A stretch of DNA of 64,000 bases from an uncultured Prevotella sp. (GCA_900315765.1 ONAK01000003.1:1-64000), one strand, 5' to 3'; positions 28,191 through 38,268 are shown, numbered from the stretch's first letter. Translations and numbers: made by a program. The notes: generated by a model from the sequence alone, not told the origin.

Positions 28191-29069
28191 TTTGGGTTCT
28201 ACGTGTACTGCTATATGTGTTTCTGGACCGTAATGAACTCGTAGGATATCTTCCACTTCCGATGCTTTTTCGTGGGCTTCACAAAGGGTGATATTGCCAT
28301 CCATCAGTATATGGAACTCAATAGCGTAGTGATTGCCTAGACGGCGGGTGCGCAACGCGTGAGGTTCAACTACACCTGGTACTGATGCTGCAAGTTGGAG
28401 TATCTCATTCTCTACCTCTTCTGGCAGCGAGTGTTCCATCAAATCACCAATGCCATTACGTAACAACTCTACAGAGACTTTTATAATAAGCACACCAACG
28501 ACGATTGAAGCTACAGGATCGAGCACCGCCCATCGCTGTCCTAAAAAGATAGCTCCGCCAATGCCTATGGCCGTTCCGACTGATGACAATGCATCGCTGC
28601 GGTGATGCCAAGCGTTGGCCTCTACCGCCTGAGAGTTCAACTTACGTGCCTCAGCCATAGAATAATGATACACAGCCTCTTTCAATACTACCGACAACAG
28701 CGCAGCCCATAATGCCATCAGACCTGGTGCCTTCAAGACTTCCCCTTGGGCCCAAGCGATGATCTTGGTAAGTCCGCTGTAAACAATTCCCACTGCCACC
28801 ATGAGTAGTGCTACACCAATAAGCGTCATGGCCAGTGTTTCATACTTAGCATGTCCGTATTCGTGATCCTTATCCTCCGGCTTACCGCTAATACGAACAA
28901 AAATCAGCACGATAACATCGGTAACAAAGTCAGACAGTGAGTGTACGGCATCAGCCACCATAGCAGCACTATGGCCAACAATGCCTGCTACAAACTTGAA
29001 GAGCAGCAATATCACGTTAACTGCTCCCCCCACCAGGGTTACCTTATATATTTCCTTTTTACGCTCCAT
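28188..29069 (-). CDS. cation diffusion facilitator (CDF) metal exporter
   Basis: 293 residues with six predicted helices and the two metal-site motifs of the family: DAVHSLSDFVTD in helix 2 (Asp-x3-Asp) and HHRSDALSS in helix 5 (His-x3-Asp). The C-terminal cytoplasmic domain (about 205-293) contains PHALRTRRLGNHYAIEFHILMD and ends HYGPETHIAVHVEPK, as in zinc or iron exporters. It would move divalent metal out of the cytosol in exchange for protons. Metal specificity is not visible. Monocistronic with its own promoter at 29094. Confidence 0.9.
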   Translation of the reverse strand: MERKKEIYKVTLVGGAVNVILLLFKFVAGIVGHSAAMVADAVHSLSDFVTDVIVLIFVRISGKPEDKDHEYGHAKYETLAMTLIGVALLMVAVGIVYSGLTKIIAWAQGEVLKAPGLMALWAALLSVVLKEAVYHYSMAEARKLNSQAVEANAWHHRSDALSSVGTAIGIGGAIFLGQRWAVLDPVASIVVGVLIIKVSVELLRNGIGDLMEHSLPEEVENEILQLAASVPGVVEPHALRTRRLGNHYAIEFHILMDGNITLCEAHEKASEVEDILRVHYGPETHIAVHVEPK

Positions 29070-29093
29070 TGCTTATTATATGTTCATAGACTG

Positions 29094-29101
29094 CAAAGAT
29101 A
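29094..29101 (-). promoter_or_regulatory. -7 promoter box for the CDF exporter
   Basis: Minus strand TATCTTTG, 24 bp before the start codon. Confidence 0.7.
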
Positions 29102-29167
29102 CATCGTTTACAGATAAACACCAAACTTTTAGTAGCTTTTTTTCTTTGTTGTTTCAAATCTTTTTCA

Positions 29168-29175
29168 TATCTTTG
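29168..29175 (+). promoter_or_regulatory. -7 promoter box for the GH3 gene
   Basis: TATCTTTG, 20 bp before ATG 29196. The GTG at 29175 starts in the last base of the box, so it cannot be the start codon. Confidence 0.7.
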
Positions 29176-29195
29176 TGCCAAAAACAAGAACTAAT

Positions 29196-31811
29196 ATGAA
29201 ACAGCTAGTAACTATCCTATTTTTTTTCTGCGCTGCTTCGGCTGGCGCTCAGTCATTACCTTATCAGAATCCACAGCTATCGGCAGCACAGCGCGCCGAC
29301 GATTTGCTGGGCCGACTGACACTTGAAGAGAAGGTTAGTCTGATGATGGATTCTTCACCAGCAATTCCCCGATTGGGCATACCACAATTCCAGTGGTGGA
29401 ACGAGGCCCTGCACGGCGTGGGACGTAATGGCTACGCTACCGTTTTTCCTATAACAATAGGTATGGCGGCATCGTGGGATGATGCACTGCTGAAGAAAGT
29501 GTTTACTGCTGTTAGCGACGAAGCACGCGTAAAAGCCCAACAGGCCAAGCGAACAGGCGACATCAAACGCTATCAGAGTCTGTCATTCTGGACACCAAAC
29601 ATCAACATCTTCCGCGATCCACGATGGGGACGCGGACAGGAGACATACGGCGAAGACCCATACCTCACCTCGAAGATGGGAGTAGCCGTAGTCCAGGGAC
29701 TGCAGGGCCCTTACGAGAAATACCGCAAACTGCTGGCGTGTGCCAAGCACTTTGCCGTGCATAGCGGTCCGGAGTGGAACCGCCACGAGTTCAATGTTGA
29801 AAATCTGCCCGAGCGCGACTTGTGGGAGACTTACCTACCTGCTTTCAAAGCTCTGGTTCAGGAAGGTAAGGTGGCCGAGGTGATGTGTGCCTACCAGCGC
29901 ATTGACGGACAGGCATGCTGTGCACAGACACGCTACGAACAGCAGATACTGCGCAACGAATGGGGATTCGACGGCATCATCACAAGTGACTGCGGTGCTA
30001 TACGCGACTTTCTGCCTCGTTGGCATAATGTGGCCAAGGATGGTGCTGAGGCATCGGCCAAAGCCGTATTGGCAGGAACCGACGTGGAATGCGGATCGGA
30101 GTATAAGCATCTGCCGGAGGCTGTACGCCGTGGCGATATCAGCGAAGCCGACATAAACCGTAGTTTGCGCCGCCTGCTGATAGCACGTTTCGAATTGGGC
30201 GATTTCGATCCAGACGAGCTAAACCCATGGACCAAGATTCCTGAGAGCGTAGTGGCTTCAGCAGCTCACAAGGAGCTTGCTGCACAGATGGCACAGAAGA
30301 GTATTGTGCTCCTGCAGAACCGCAACGATGTGCTGCCACTTGGCAACAACTTCAAGCCTTACTCAGGATCGGCTACCGACATCGTTGTGATGGGACCAAA
30401 TGCTAACGACTCTGTCATGATGTGGGGCAACTACGCAGGCTACCCCACCCACACCATCACTGCACTCGAAGGTATTATCAAAAAGGCCAATAAGCGCGTA
30501 CCAGGCAGTCGCATACGTTATATCCAGGGCTGCGGTCTTACACGCAACGAAGTGTTTGAGAGTCGGTTCAGCCTGATAAAAACGCCTAAGGGCGATGCAG
30601 GCATGCAGATAACCTATTGGAACAACATGGATATGAAAGGAAAGCCTGCCACTGTGGTTACAGCCAAGCAGGCTCTTAAGCTTAGCAATGGCGGCAACAC
30701 CGTGTTTGCACCTGGCGTTAACCTTGAGAATTTCTCTGCTCGCGTAGAGGGCACACTCACACCAACAGCCGACGAGACACTGCAATTCACTATCGGCGGC
30801 GACGACAGGCTTCGACTGATTGTTAACGGCGACACACTGGCCAACTTCTGGTCGGCACGCCAGCGCATTCAGGGGGCTAAGAAAGAACTAAAGGTAAAGG
30901 CAGGTAAGCCATACCGCATACAGATAGACTATGTACAGGAGCAGAACTTTGCCGCTCTGGCTTTCGATGTTCAGCGTAAGTACACCCCTACTCCACAGGA
31001 GCTGCTGCAGCAGATTGGCGACACCCGCACCATTATCTTTGTGGGTGGAATATCACCCAGTCTTGAGGGCGAGGAGATGCGCGTAGACGAACCGGGGTTC
31101 AAAGGTGGCGACCGCACAAGCATAGAGTTACCTCAGGCTCAACGCGACCTGTTGGCCATGCTGCACAAGGCAGGAAAGAAAGTGATATTAGTGAACTGCT
31201 CGGGATCGGCAATGGGCTTAGCTCCCGAAGTGCAGACATGCGATGCCATTATACAGTGGTGGTATTGCGGCGAGATGGGCGGTGCTGCACTGGCAGAGAT
31301 TCTGTTTGGCGACCGCACTCCAAGTGGCAAGCTGCCTATCACCTTCTATAAGAGCACAAACGATCTGCCCGACTTCCTCGACTACTCGATGAAGAACCGC
31401 ACCTATCGCTACTTCAAGGGCAAGCCGTTATTCCCCTTCGGATTCGGACTTACATATACCGACATCAAGATTGACAAGCCTACATACAGCGACGGCAAAG
31501 TGCAGGTAAAGGTGAGCAATGTGGGCAGTGGGAATGGTGCTGGTGCAGGCATTGCCACCGAGACCATTCAGGTTTACATTCGCAATACAGCCGACAAGGA
31601 AGGACCGCTGAAAACACTTCGTGCCTATAAACAAGTAGAACTTACACCAGGCGAGAGTAAGACAGTTACCATCCCTCTGCCGCGTGAGAGCTTTGAGGGA
31701 TGGGACGCAAGCACCAACACGATGCGCGTGGTACCTGGCAAGTACGAGATAATGGTAGGCAACTCAAGTGCAGATAAGGACTTAAAAAAGATAACAATAG
31801 ATTTAAACTAA
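29196..31811 (+). CDS. GH3 beta-xylosidase/glucosidase with inserted PA14 domain
   Basis: 871 residues from ATG 29196, with a signal peptide (LVTILFFFCAASAGAQS). The GH3 N-terminal domain contains WWNEALHGVGRNG, WTPNINIFRDPRWGRGQETYGEDPYL and the nucleophile Asp at about 265 in IITSDCGAIRDF. The second domain is split by a PA14-like module (about 450-600, GDDRLRLIVNGDTLANFW), followed by EGEEMRVDEPGFKGGDRTS and a C-terminal fibronectin-III-like domain. This layout is common for xylan 1,4-beta-xylosidases of Bacteroidetes; beta-glucosidase is the alternative. Its location after the arabinose unit suggests arabinoxylan use. Own promoter, terminator at 31812. Confidence 0.9.
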   Translation: MKQLVTILFFFCAASAGAQSLPYQNPQLSAAQRADDLLGRLTLEEKVSLMMDSSPAIPRLGIPQFQWWNEALHGVGRNGYATVFPITIGMAASWDDALLKKVFTAVSDEARVKAQQAKRTGDIKRYQSLSFWTPNINIFRDPRWGRGQETYGEDPYLTSKMGVAVVQGLQGPYEKYRKLLACAKHFAVHSGPEWNRHEFNVENLPERDLWETYLPAFKALVQEGKVAEVMCAYQRIDGQACCAQTRYEQQILRNEWGFDGIITSDCGAIRDFLPRWHNVAKDGAEASAKAVLAGTDVECGSEYKHLPEAVRRGDISEADINRSLRRLLIARFELGDFDPDELNPWTKIPESVVASAAHKELAAQMAQKSIVLLQNRNDVLPLGNNFKPYSGSATDIVVMGPNANDSVMMWGNYAGYPTHTITALEGIIKKANKRVPGSRIRYIQGCGLTRNEVFESRFSLIKTPKGDAGMQITYWNNMDMKGKPATVVTAKQALKLSNGGNTVFAPGVNLENFSARVEGTLTPTADETLQFTIGGDDRLRLIVNGDTLANFWSARQRIQGAKKELKVKAGKPYRIQIDYVQEQNFAALAFDVQRKYTPTPQELLQQIGDTRTIIFVGGISPSLEGEEMRVDEPGFKGGDRTSIELPQAQRDLLAMLHKAGKKVILVNCSGSAMGLAPEVQTCDAIIQWWYCGEMGGAALAEILFGDRTPSGKLPITFYKSTNDLPDFLDYSMKNRTYRYFKGKPLFPFGFGLTYTDIKIDKPTYSDGKVQVKVSNVGSGNGAGAGIATETIQVYIRNTADKEGPLKTLRAYKQVELTPGESKTVTIPLPRESFEGWDASTNTMRVVPGKYEIMVGNSSADKDLKKITIDLN

Positions 31812-31848
31812 ATAATAAAGGCTAGCAATTTATGCTAGCCTTTATTAT
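31811..31848. terminator. bidirectional terminator between GH3 and the phosphoesterase unit
   Basis: ATAATAAAGGCTAGCA and TGCTAGCCTTTATTAT form a perfect long stem with a 6-nt loop. A-rich and T-rich ends on both strands allow termination of both convergent units. Confidence 0.85.
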
Positions 31849-32897
31849 CAGGGCTTATAGTTCATGTGAACCTTCTCCCACGTTACACCTCCATCGAGAC
31901 CACACTTCACACGCACCAGATAATCGCCTGGCTCAGGGTTGTTCTCTTCGCACATTGAGTCGAGCGTAAGATATTCTATGCCATTAACGTTCTGCTGATC
32001 CCACTTGTGAACGTGGCCCAGGAATACGATGGTAGCATTCCACTTAGCAAACTTGTCGAGCAGGAAAAACATCTCTTCGCGGGGGAATGTTGATGCGAAC
32101 TCAACCGAACGTGGGCGGAAGATGTTGGTATGACTAAAGATGAAGGTATTACGTGTCTTCACACCATACTCCTTTTCCAGCGTCTGAGCATCGAGTACTC
32201 CCTCTTCTATGAGCCTTACCTGCTCACGTCCCAGCGTGCCACTGGCAGAATCAAGGAAAATCAGGCGGTCCATCACAGCCTCGCCCTTTTCCACATCGGT
32301 CATTACCAATATAGGTATCTGGTAGAACGACGAATGGAAGATGTTCGACCACAGCGCCCATCCGTTGTGTGTGATGTCGTGGTTGCCCACTACAGGATAG
32401 AACGGGAAGGGTAATTGGTCGAACGGTATCAGTCTATCGCCATCACTATAGAAATAGCAATCATCATCGTCTAACTGGTACTCGTCATTTTCATCGCCAA
32501 CAAACACCTTTTCATAATTCTTCTCAGCCCATATCTTTTTATACCTGTGAATGACATTCTCCAACGTGATGTAGTACTCGGCCTTGGTATCAGCGATGTC
32601 GCCAAGGTGGGCATAGAACAGATCGTCGTTATTAATACCATTCTCCAGCATTTCCGACATACGCCCGTCATCATTGGTAAGATGACTATCGGCTCCAACA
32701 AGGAACGTATAATCGCCAAGAACAAGATGAAACTTAAAATCAGTCTTGTGCTCCTCGTAATATTGGTGCGACATTTTTACACGATCCTCAACACCAGTGC
32801 CCGATACAAGCACACCGATGGGACTTACCTTATCGCACGATGTAAATGCAGTAGCGGCTAAGACTGCAAACAGGGTATATTTAATTTTCTTCATCAT
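31848..32897 (-). CDS. metallophosphoesterase lipoprotein
   Basis: 349 residues from the ATGATG at 32897. A lipoprotein signal (LFAVLAATAFTSCDK) places it in the envelope. All calcineurin-like metal motifs are present: GADSH, LGDIAD, VVGNHDITHNG, FSHTN and FLGHVHKW, so a dimetal phosphoesterase is expected; substrates in this family vary widely (nucleotides, phosphoproteins, lipid phosphates). The start overlaps the stop of the upstream beta-barrel gene (TAATGATG), indicating translational coupling. Confidence 0.88.
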   Translation of the reverse strand: MMKKIKYTLFAVLAATAFTSCDKVSPIGVLVSGTGVEDRVKMSHQYYEEHKTDFKFHLVLGDYTFLVGADSHLTNDDGRMSEMLENGINNDDLFYAHLGDIADTKAEYYITLENVIHRYKKIWAEKNYEKVFVGDENDEYQLDDDDCYFYSDGDRLIPFDQLPFPFYPVVGNHDITHNGWALWSNIFHSSFYQIPILVMTDVEKGEAVMDRLIFLDSASGTLGREQVRLIEEGVLDAQTLEKEYGVKTRNTFIFSHTNIFRPRSVEFASTFPREEMFFLLDKFAKWNATIVFLGHVHKWDQQNVNGIEYLTLDSMCEENNPEPGDYLVRVKCGLDGGVTWEKVHMNYKP

Positions 32898-33613
32898 TAC
32901 CAAACGTATTTAATTCCTAACTTTCCTGATGTCTCATATTTACTGGCCAGCTGGCTCATACTTCCTGCCGGACGGATATTAAACTCGCCAAAGAAACTCA
33001 TTGTAGGGTTTATGCGACCATAGAAGTTTAAGCCCCAGTTAATGTTCCAGTTCTCGAAATAGAAGTCATCATAGTTGCGGAAGAACACACCAACATTCCA
33101 CGAGTTCCAGCGCGGACGCATGTTTGCACCAAAACCAAAAGTGAACGTCAGCGGCTCGGTATAACCGAAGTTCTGAATACTCCAGTGTATCAGCGATTCG
33201 CCCACACGCAAATATACATAAGGCGTTTCCCAAGTCACTGAGAGGTTGGCTATCTTCTCGTTAGCCCCCCACTTATGATAACGGTTGTAAAGCAGAGTGG
33301 CATCGAAGTATAAATCCATCCACTTGACAGGAAGGCGATAACCACCTTTGGCATCGATAGAATAGAGTTGCTTGCCAAACTGTGCCTGAGCATCTCCACC
33401 TACATGCCAACGATCGGTAAGGTGACGTTTGTAAGAAACCTCAAGTCCGCCAAACCAATTAACTACCACATTATTACCTGCCATCACGTAGCCCGAGAGT
33501 TCGTTCTTGTGTTCGCCATCAAACTTGTGCTCACCAGTATATACCTGTGCACAAACGCCTGTGGCAAGAATCCCAAGCATCAAGGCAAGAACAGTTGTTC
33601 TAAAATATGTCAT
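32897..33613 (-). CDS. exported beta-barrel-like protein of unknown function
   Basis: 238 residues with a signal peptide (TTVLALMLGILATGVCAQ). The rest alternates aromatic and polar residues in strands (VVVNWFGGLEVSYKRHL, WMDLYFDATLLYNRYHKW, WNVGVFFRNYDDFYFENW), ends with a strand closing in an aromatic residue (GKLGIKYVW) and contains no catalytic motif, all consistent with a small outer-membrane beta-barrel. No family is recognised. It lies 10 bp after the esterase gene and is coupled to the phosphoesterase gene, so it may assist secretion or uptake related to those enzymes. Confidence 0.72.
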   Translation of the reverse strand: MTYFRTTVLALMLGILATGVCAQVYTGEHKFDGEHKNELSGYVMAGNNVVVNWFGGLEVSYKRHLTDRWHVGGDAQAQFGKQLYSIDAKGGYRLPVKWMDLYFDATLLYNRYHKWGANEKIANLSVTWETPYVYLRVGESLIHWSIQNFGYTEPLTFTFGFGANMRPRWNSWNVGVFFRNYDDFYFENWNINWGLNFYGRINPTMSFFGEFNIRPAGSMSQLASKYETSGKLGIKYVW

Positions 33614-33623
33614 AAGGTTACAA

Positions 33624-35195
33624 TTAACGTACTGACTCTACTTCCTGACGTTTTGCCCGGTAGTAACGATCAACAAAGTCTATCTGCTCACGGTTGGGGC
33701 GCATCATAAGCGAAGCACCATTAGAGAACTGCATCGTTGTGGGCTTAGCATCGTCGAATGCAGGCCAGTAAGGTAGTCCTTTACCGTTAGGATTACAAGT
33801 CTTGGCAAAATTAATCCAGTACTGCTGGATGATCTCAGAAAGGGCACTCTCTACAGGGTATTTCTCGCTCTGAAGCAGGAACTGGCCATTGATATACATG
33901 ATATCATCGGCATGAGCCACACCACGGCGACGTGGATCCTGCGAGAAACTCATGGTTGAGGGCTGAGACAGATAGGCTGCATAAGCAGGGCTCTTACCTG
34001 TTTTGCTCTGCAGACTAACCCATGCGTATGATGGCCATGCAAAGCCCATATCGCGGAAGGCATCGCCAAAGCCGTGCCAAGCTTCATCGTTCGTAGTACC
34101 AGGGTAATACTTCAAAGCCTCATCGGCCCACGAACCAAAGATACTCTTAACCGTCTTCTGATAATCCTCGGCAGTGATATTTCCAGGAGCAAAAAGGGCA
34201 CCCTCATCGCTATTAGTCATCACGATTACCGGCACATCATTATACTCGCCACGCTCGTAGAGACGATACTGGTCGTCACAGATGACGTAGCCATCAACAC
34301 AAGGCCAGAAGCCAGCAAAACCAACGTCACCGTCGCACAGCAGCATGGCATCCATCTGGCGCAACTGTTTCAGGCTCTTTTTCTTCAGATGTTTCTGGAA
34401 AGCCAGTCCTTGTTGCTCTGCTCCCTTCTGCGAAGCATCGAGTCCTAACGAACGAGGCTTATCACTCCAAGGTGCAAACGAGCCGCCACTCTGACTGATG
34501 CAAGCGCGGAACAGACCTTTAGCCAATGGCGAAGCACACAGAATACTGCAACTGATGGCACCTGCCGACTCTCCGAAGATGGTAACCTTAGTTGGGTCGC
34601 CACCAAACTGGGCTATGTTACGCTGAACCCATTGCAGGGCATAAATCTGGTCGAGAATACCATAGTTGCCCGAGTGGCCCTCCTTGTTCTCCTTGGTAAG
34701 CTCTGGATGAGCCATAAAACCAAGTGCTCCGGTGCGATACTCAACGCTCACTATCACTACGCCGCGCAATGCGAGCTGCTTCCACAGGTCGCCTCCGTAG
34801 CCCCCAGTCTGGAATCCACCTCCGTGAATCCACACCATGACAGGCAGTTTTTCATCTTTACTTCTTGCTGGTGTAGCGATGCCAAGATACAGACAGTCTT
34901 CATCCATCATATCGGCCGTACGCCCAGGACTTGTTGGTTGCGGTGGCAATGGTCCGAACTTATCACACTTGCGCACACCAGTCCAAGGCAGAGCGGGTTG
35001 TGGTTCACGCCAACGCAGATTGCCGATTGGAGGAGCAGCATACGGTATGGCTCTGTAAACAGCCAAACCTTCGTCGAGCACGCCCTCAACATCACCTGTT
35101 TCTACATGTGTACTCAGCAGCGGTTGTGCCTGAACATTTAGGGATACCGCCAGCATAACGGCGGCAAAGAGAATCGTCTTAATGATTGATTTCAT
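33624..35195 (-). CDS. type B carboxylesterase, exported
   Basis: 523 residues with a signal peptide (IIKTILFAAVMLAVSLNVQA). The alpha/beta-hydrolase triad is complete: Ser at about 210 in FGESAGAIS, Glu at about 331 in NSDEGALF and His at about 428 in GVAHADDIMY; oxyanion hole HGGGF at about 124-128. The early block AVYRAIPYAAPPIGNLRW is the type B carboxylesterase entry motif. The substrate may be acyl groups on plant polysaccharides or other esters. Second gene of the minus-strand unit, 16 bp after the flavoprotein gene. Confidence 0.9.
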   Translation of the reverse strand: MKSIIKTILFAAVMLAVSLNVQAQPLLSTHVETGDVEGVLDEGLAVYRAIPYAAPPIGNLRWREPQPALPWTGVRKCDKFGPLPPQPTSPGRTADMMDEDCLYLGIATPARSKDEKLPVMVWIHGGGFQTGGYGGDLWKQLALRGVVIVSVEYRTGALGFMAHPELTKENKEGHSGNYGILDQIYALQWVQRNIAQFGGDPTKVTIFGESAGAISCSILCASPLAKGLFRACISQSGGSFAPWSDKPRSLGLDASQKGAEQQGLAFQKHLKKKSLKQLRQMDAMLLCDGDVGFAGFWPCVDGYVICDDQYRLYERGEYNDVPVIVMTNSDEGALFAPGNITAEDYQKTVKSIFGSWADEALKYYPGTTNDEAWHGFGDAFRDMGFAWPSYAWVSLQSKTGKSPAYAAYLSQPSTMSFSQDPRRRGVAHADDIMYINGQFLLQSEKYPVESALSEIIQQYWINFAKTCNPNGKGLPYWPAFDDAKPTTMQFSNGASLMMRPNREQIDFVDRYYRAKRQEVESVR

Positions 35196-35211
35196 ACTAC
35201 GTTATTTATTA

Positions 35212-38200
35212 CTATTGTTTTTTCGGAGTTGTACATTCGTTTACCAGATACACAATACTCATATAAGGTATACCACTATTCGTCTCAAGTCCAATCTCGC
35301 AGGTTCGACTGTTAGAATAGCCCACCTCAATGTGATTAGCCTCTATCTGTGGGCGCAATTTACGTAAGCCGTACTTATTGAGTTCGGGGAAGGTAAAGCC
35401 TCTGTCGCCGGCAAAGCCGCAACAGCCCACACCCTCAGGCAGAAACACATTTGTAGAACACAGCTTGGCCAGATTAATCAAGTCATCGGCCACACCCATC
35501 TGACGGGTTGAACAAGTGATATGCAGAGCTATGTGACGATCGATAGGATGGAAGTCGAGACGCGGCACAAGATACTTCATGATAAACTCAGCAGGCTCAT
35601 AGAGTTTCATTTTATGCATCACCTTTTTCATACGGTGCAGGCACGGACTCTGGGCACATAAAACGGGGTACTTTCCCTGCTCCGAAGCCTTCCACAAAGC
35701 AGCTTCGAGTTCTGCACTCTTGCGGTCGGCAATATCAAGCATACCCTTAGACTCCCAAATCTGTCCGCAGCACATACGCTCCATACCCTCTGGGAAGATG
35801 ACCTCATATCCTGCCTTGGCCATCAGTTGAATCACTTCATCCACCAGGTCGTGAATCTTTCCGCCTTGCTTCGACTGTCCCATGGTCTGATTGATACAGC
35901 TTGGGAAGTAGACGACCTTAGGGGTGCTGGATGATGAGTGTTCTTGCGTCCCGTTGGTAGCAAGCGGCGAGCCGAGCGGGATATCAGCTTGATGGATAGA
36001 CTCAATGATAAACTGCGTCAAATCGCTCTTCTTGGGCTGTCGATGCTTCTTTGGCATAGCGGTAGTCCATAATGGAAGTCCCATCTTATTCATCGTACGA
36101 CACACGGTGGTCATAAGGGTAGGACCAAGAGTGACATGAGCTGTATGAGCCACATCAAGCACCACGCGCAGACCGCTCTTGATGCCAGCCATGTGGTTAG
36201 CAGCAAACTCACCAAGTTTATAACCCACATTATTCTGATTCATATCCATCTGGCGGATAAGATGAGTCAGTTCGCCAGTATTAATTTTCATCGGACATGA
36301 TGTCGAGCAGAGACCATCGGTGGCACAAGTCTGGTCGCCATAGTATTTATACTGTTTCTTAAGAGTATTCAGGCGTTCAGGGTTAGAACCAGTAGCTGTC
36401 AGATAGCGTATCTCACGCTGAACAGCGATACGCATACGACTGGATAAGGTGAGACCGCACGACATACAGTTTACCTCGCAGAAGCCGCACTCAATACATT
36501 TATTGGCACGCTTAACCTGCTCAATGGTCTCCTTGGCTGTTGATAGCTCTGGGTCCATCAGATAATGACCGCCATCGGGCACACTGGTAAAGTCGAAATC
36601 AAGCACAGGCAGAGGCTTGAGGCACTTGATGAAGCAATCAGGATCGTCATTGAAGATAACACCCTGATTAAGTAATCCATCGGGGTCGAAAATCTCCTTG
36701 AGTTCCTTCATGGCCTCGTAAGCTTTCTCACCCCACTCGTACTTCACAAACGGAGCCATATTGCGGCCTGTGCCGTGTTCAGCCTTCAGTGAGCCGTCGT
36801 AGCCCTCAACCACCAGTTTTGCCACATCACGCATCATCTCGGCATAGCGGGCCACCTCGTGCTCATCGGCAAAGCTCTGATTAAGAATAAAGTGGTAGTT
36901 GCCCTCAAAAGCATGTCCATAGATACAGGCATCGTCATAACCATGATCAGCAATCAGCTTTTGTAGTTTTACAGTAGCTTCAGGCAGCGATTCAATGGGG
37001 AATGCCACATCTTCTATCAGGCACGATGTGCCCACAGGACGGGTTCCTCCAACACTTGGGAAAATACCGCTACGAATGGCCCAGTACTTACCATATACTT
37101 TCGGATCTTCGGTAAACTCGGCAGGAGTATACAAGCGGAATGCACCAAGGCACTCCTGTATCTTTGAAATCTTGTCGAGCAGTTGCTCGTGGGTGATGCC
37201 CTTTGTCTCGGTAAGGATGGCTGTGAGATGATGATAGTCGCCAGGCTCTACGCCTTCAATCTTTCCTGCATCAACATCCTTCTGGTATTGCAGATATACA
37301 GGATCATCTACCGAACTAAGCGACTTATAATCGAGCATCTCAGCGCTCTTAACCACCAGGTGCTCAGCACTATACTCCAGATCTTCCTCGCCGGCTTTCA
37401 GTTTCTTCAGAGCCACAACAGCCTCGCAACTTTCCTTCATAGTCATGAAGTAAACCATGGCCGAGGCCTTGAACGGATAGTCTTTCAGCGTCTTCATCGT
37501 CACCTCAGAGAGGAACGCGAGCGTACCTTCACTGCCCACCATAGAATGGGCAATGATGTCGAACGGATCGTCATAGGCCACAAGGGGACGAAGATTCAGG
37601 CCCGTCACATTCTTGATAGCATACTTTATCTGAATGCGGTCGGTCAGTTCCTTATCCGCACGCACTTTATCGCGCAGTTTCCCAATGCTGTCGAGGAATG
37701 CGGGATGCGTCTTACGGAACTCCTCACGACTCTTCTCGTCGCCGGTATCCAAAATGGTTCCATCCGTAAGCACTATACGTGCAGAGAGCATCATGCGGTC
37801 GCTATTGGCATGCACACCGCAGTTCATGCCCGAGGCATTATTTATCACAATACCACCCACCATGGCCGAACCAATAGAAGCAGGATCGGGCGGGAACACG
37901 CGTCCGTAAGGTTTCAGTATTTGGTTAACTCGTGCACCTACGATTCCTGGTTGAAGACGTATCGACTCCTTGTCATCGGCAAGTTCGAATTTCTCCCAGT
38001 GCTTGCCAGCCACAATCAGTACGCTGTCTGTACAGCTCTGACCACTTAGCGATGTGCCAGCCGCACGGAAAGTGAAAGGCAGCTTATATTTTCGGCATGC
38101 GCACACAATCTTTGCTATTTCCTCCTCGCCATCGCTACGCACAACAACCTTAGGAATCTGACGATAGAAACTGGCATCGGTACCCCATCCAAGGGTACGA

Positions 38201-38268
38201 AGCTCGTCGGTATAAATACGCTCATCGGGCAGGAATTGCCGCAACTCTGAAAGGAATTGTTCCATCAT
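35212..38268 (-). CDS. FAD-linked oxidoreductase with Fe-S domain, D-lactate-dehydrogenase-like
   Basis: 1018 residues with fused domains: FAD-binding PCMH domain (RAAGTSLSGQSCTDSV at about 70-85, then VFPPDPASIGSAMVGGIVINN), an FAD-oxidase C-terminal domain with the substrate region DDACIYGHAFEGNYHF and AEHGTGRNMAPF, a ferredoxin-like part with two cysteine clusters (CIECGFCEVNC and CATDGLCSTSCP), and two Cys-rich CCG-type domains (MCCGQIWESKG, GVGCCGFAGDRGF). Such fusions oxidise D-lactate or other 2-hydroxy acids and pass electrons to the quinone pool. A lactate permease gene 4 kb away supports lactate. First gene of the unit; start at the ATGATG at 38268/38265. Confidence 0.9.
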   Translation of the reverse strand: MMEQFLSELRQFLPDERIYTDELRTLGWGTDASFYRQIPKVVVRSDGEEEIAKIVCACRKYKLPFTFRAAGTSLSGQSCTDSVLIVAGKHWEKFELADDKESIRLQPGIVGARVNQILKPYGRVFPPDPASIGSAMVGGIVINNASGMNCGVHANSDRMMLSARIVLTDGTILDTGDEKSREEFRKTHPAFLDSIGKLRDKVRADKELTDRIQIKYAIKNVTGLNLRPLVAYDDPFDIIAHSMVGSEGTLAFLSEVTMKTLKDYPFKASAMVYFMTMKESCEAVVALKKLKAGEEDLEYSAEHLVVKSAEMLDYKSLSSVDDPVYLQYQKDVDAGKIEGVEPGDYHHLTAILTETKGITHEQLLDKISKIQECLGAFRLYTPAEFTEDPKVYGKYWAIRSGIFPSVGGTRPVGTSCLIEDVAFPIESLPEATVKLQKLIADHGYDDACIYGHAFEGNYHFILNQSFADEHEVARYAEMMRDVAKLVVEGYDGSLKAEHGTGRNMAPFVKYEWGEKAYEAMKELKEIFDPDGLLNQGVIFNDDPDCFIKCLKPLPVLDFDFTSVPDGGHYLMDPELSTAKETIEQVKRANKCIECGFCEVNCMSCGLTLSSRMRIAVQREIRYLTATGSNPERLNTLKKQYKYYGDQTCATDGLCSTSCPMKINTGELTHLIRQMDMNQNNVGYKLGEFAANHMAGIKSGLRVVLDVAHTAHVTLGPTLMTTVCRTMNKMGLPLWTTAMPKKHRQPKKSDLTQFIIESIHQADIPLGSPLATNGTQEHSSSSTPKVVYFPSCINQTMGQSKQGGKIHDLVDEVIQLMAKAGYEVIFPEGMERMCCGQIWESKGMLDIADRKSAELEAALWKASEQGKYPVLCAQSPCLHRMKKVMHKMKLYEPAEFIMKYLVPRLDFHPIDRHIALHITCSTRQMGVADDLINLAKLCSTNVFLPEGVGCCGFAGDRGFTFPELNKYGLRKLRPQIEANHIEVGYSNSRTCEIGLETNSGIPYMSIVYLVNECTTPKKQ

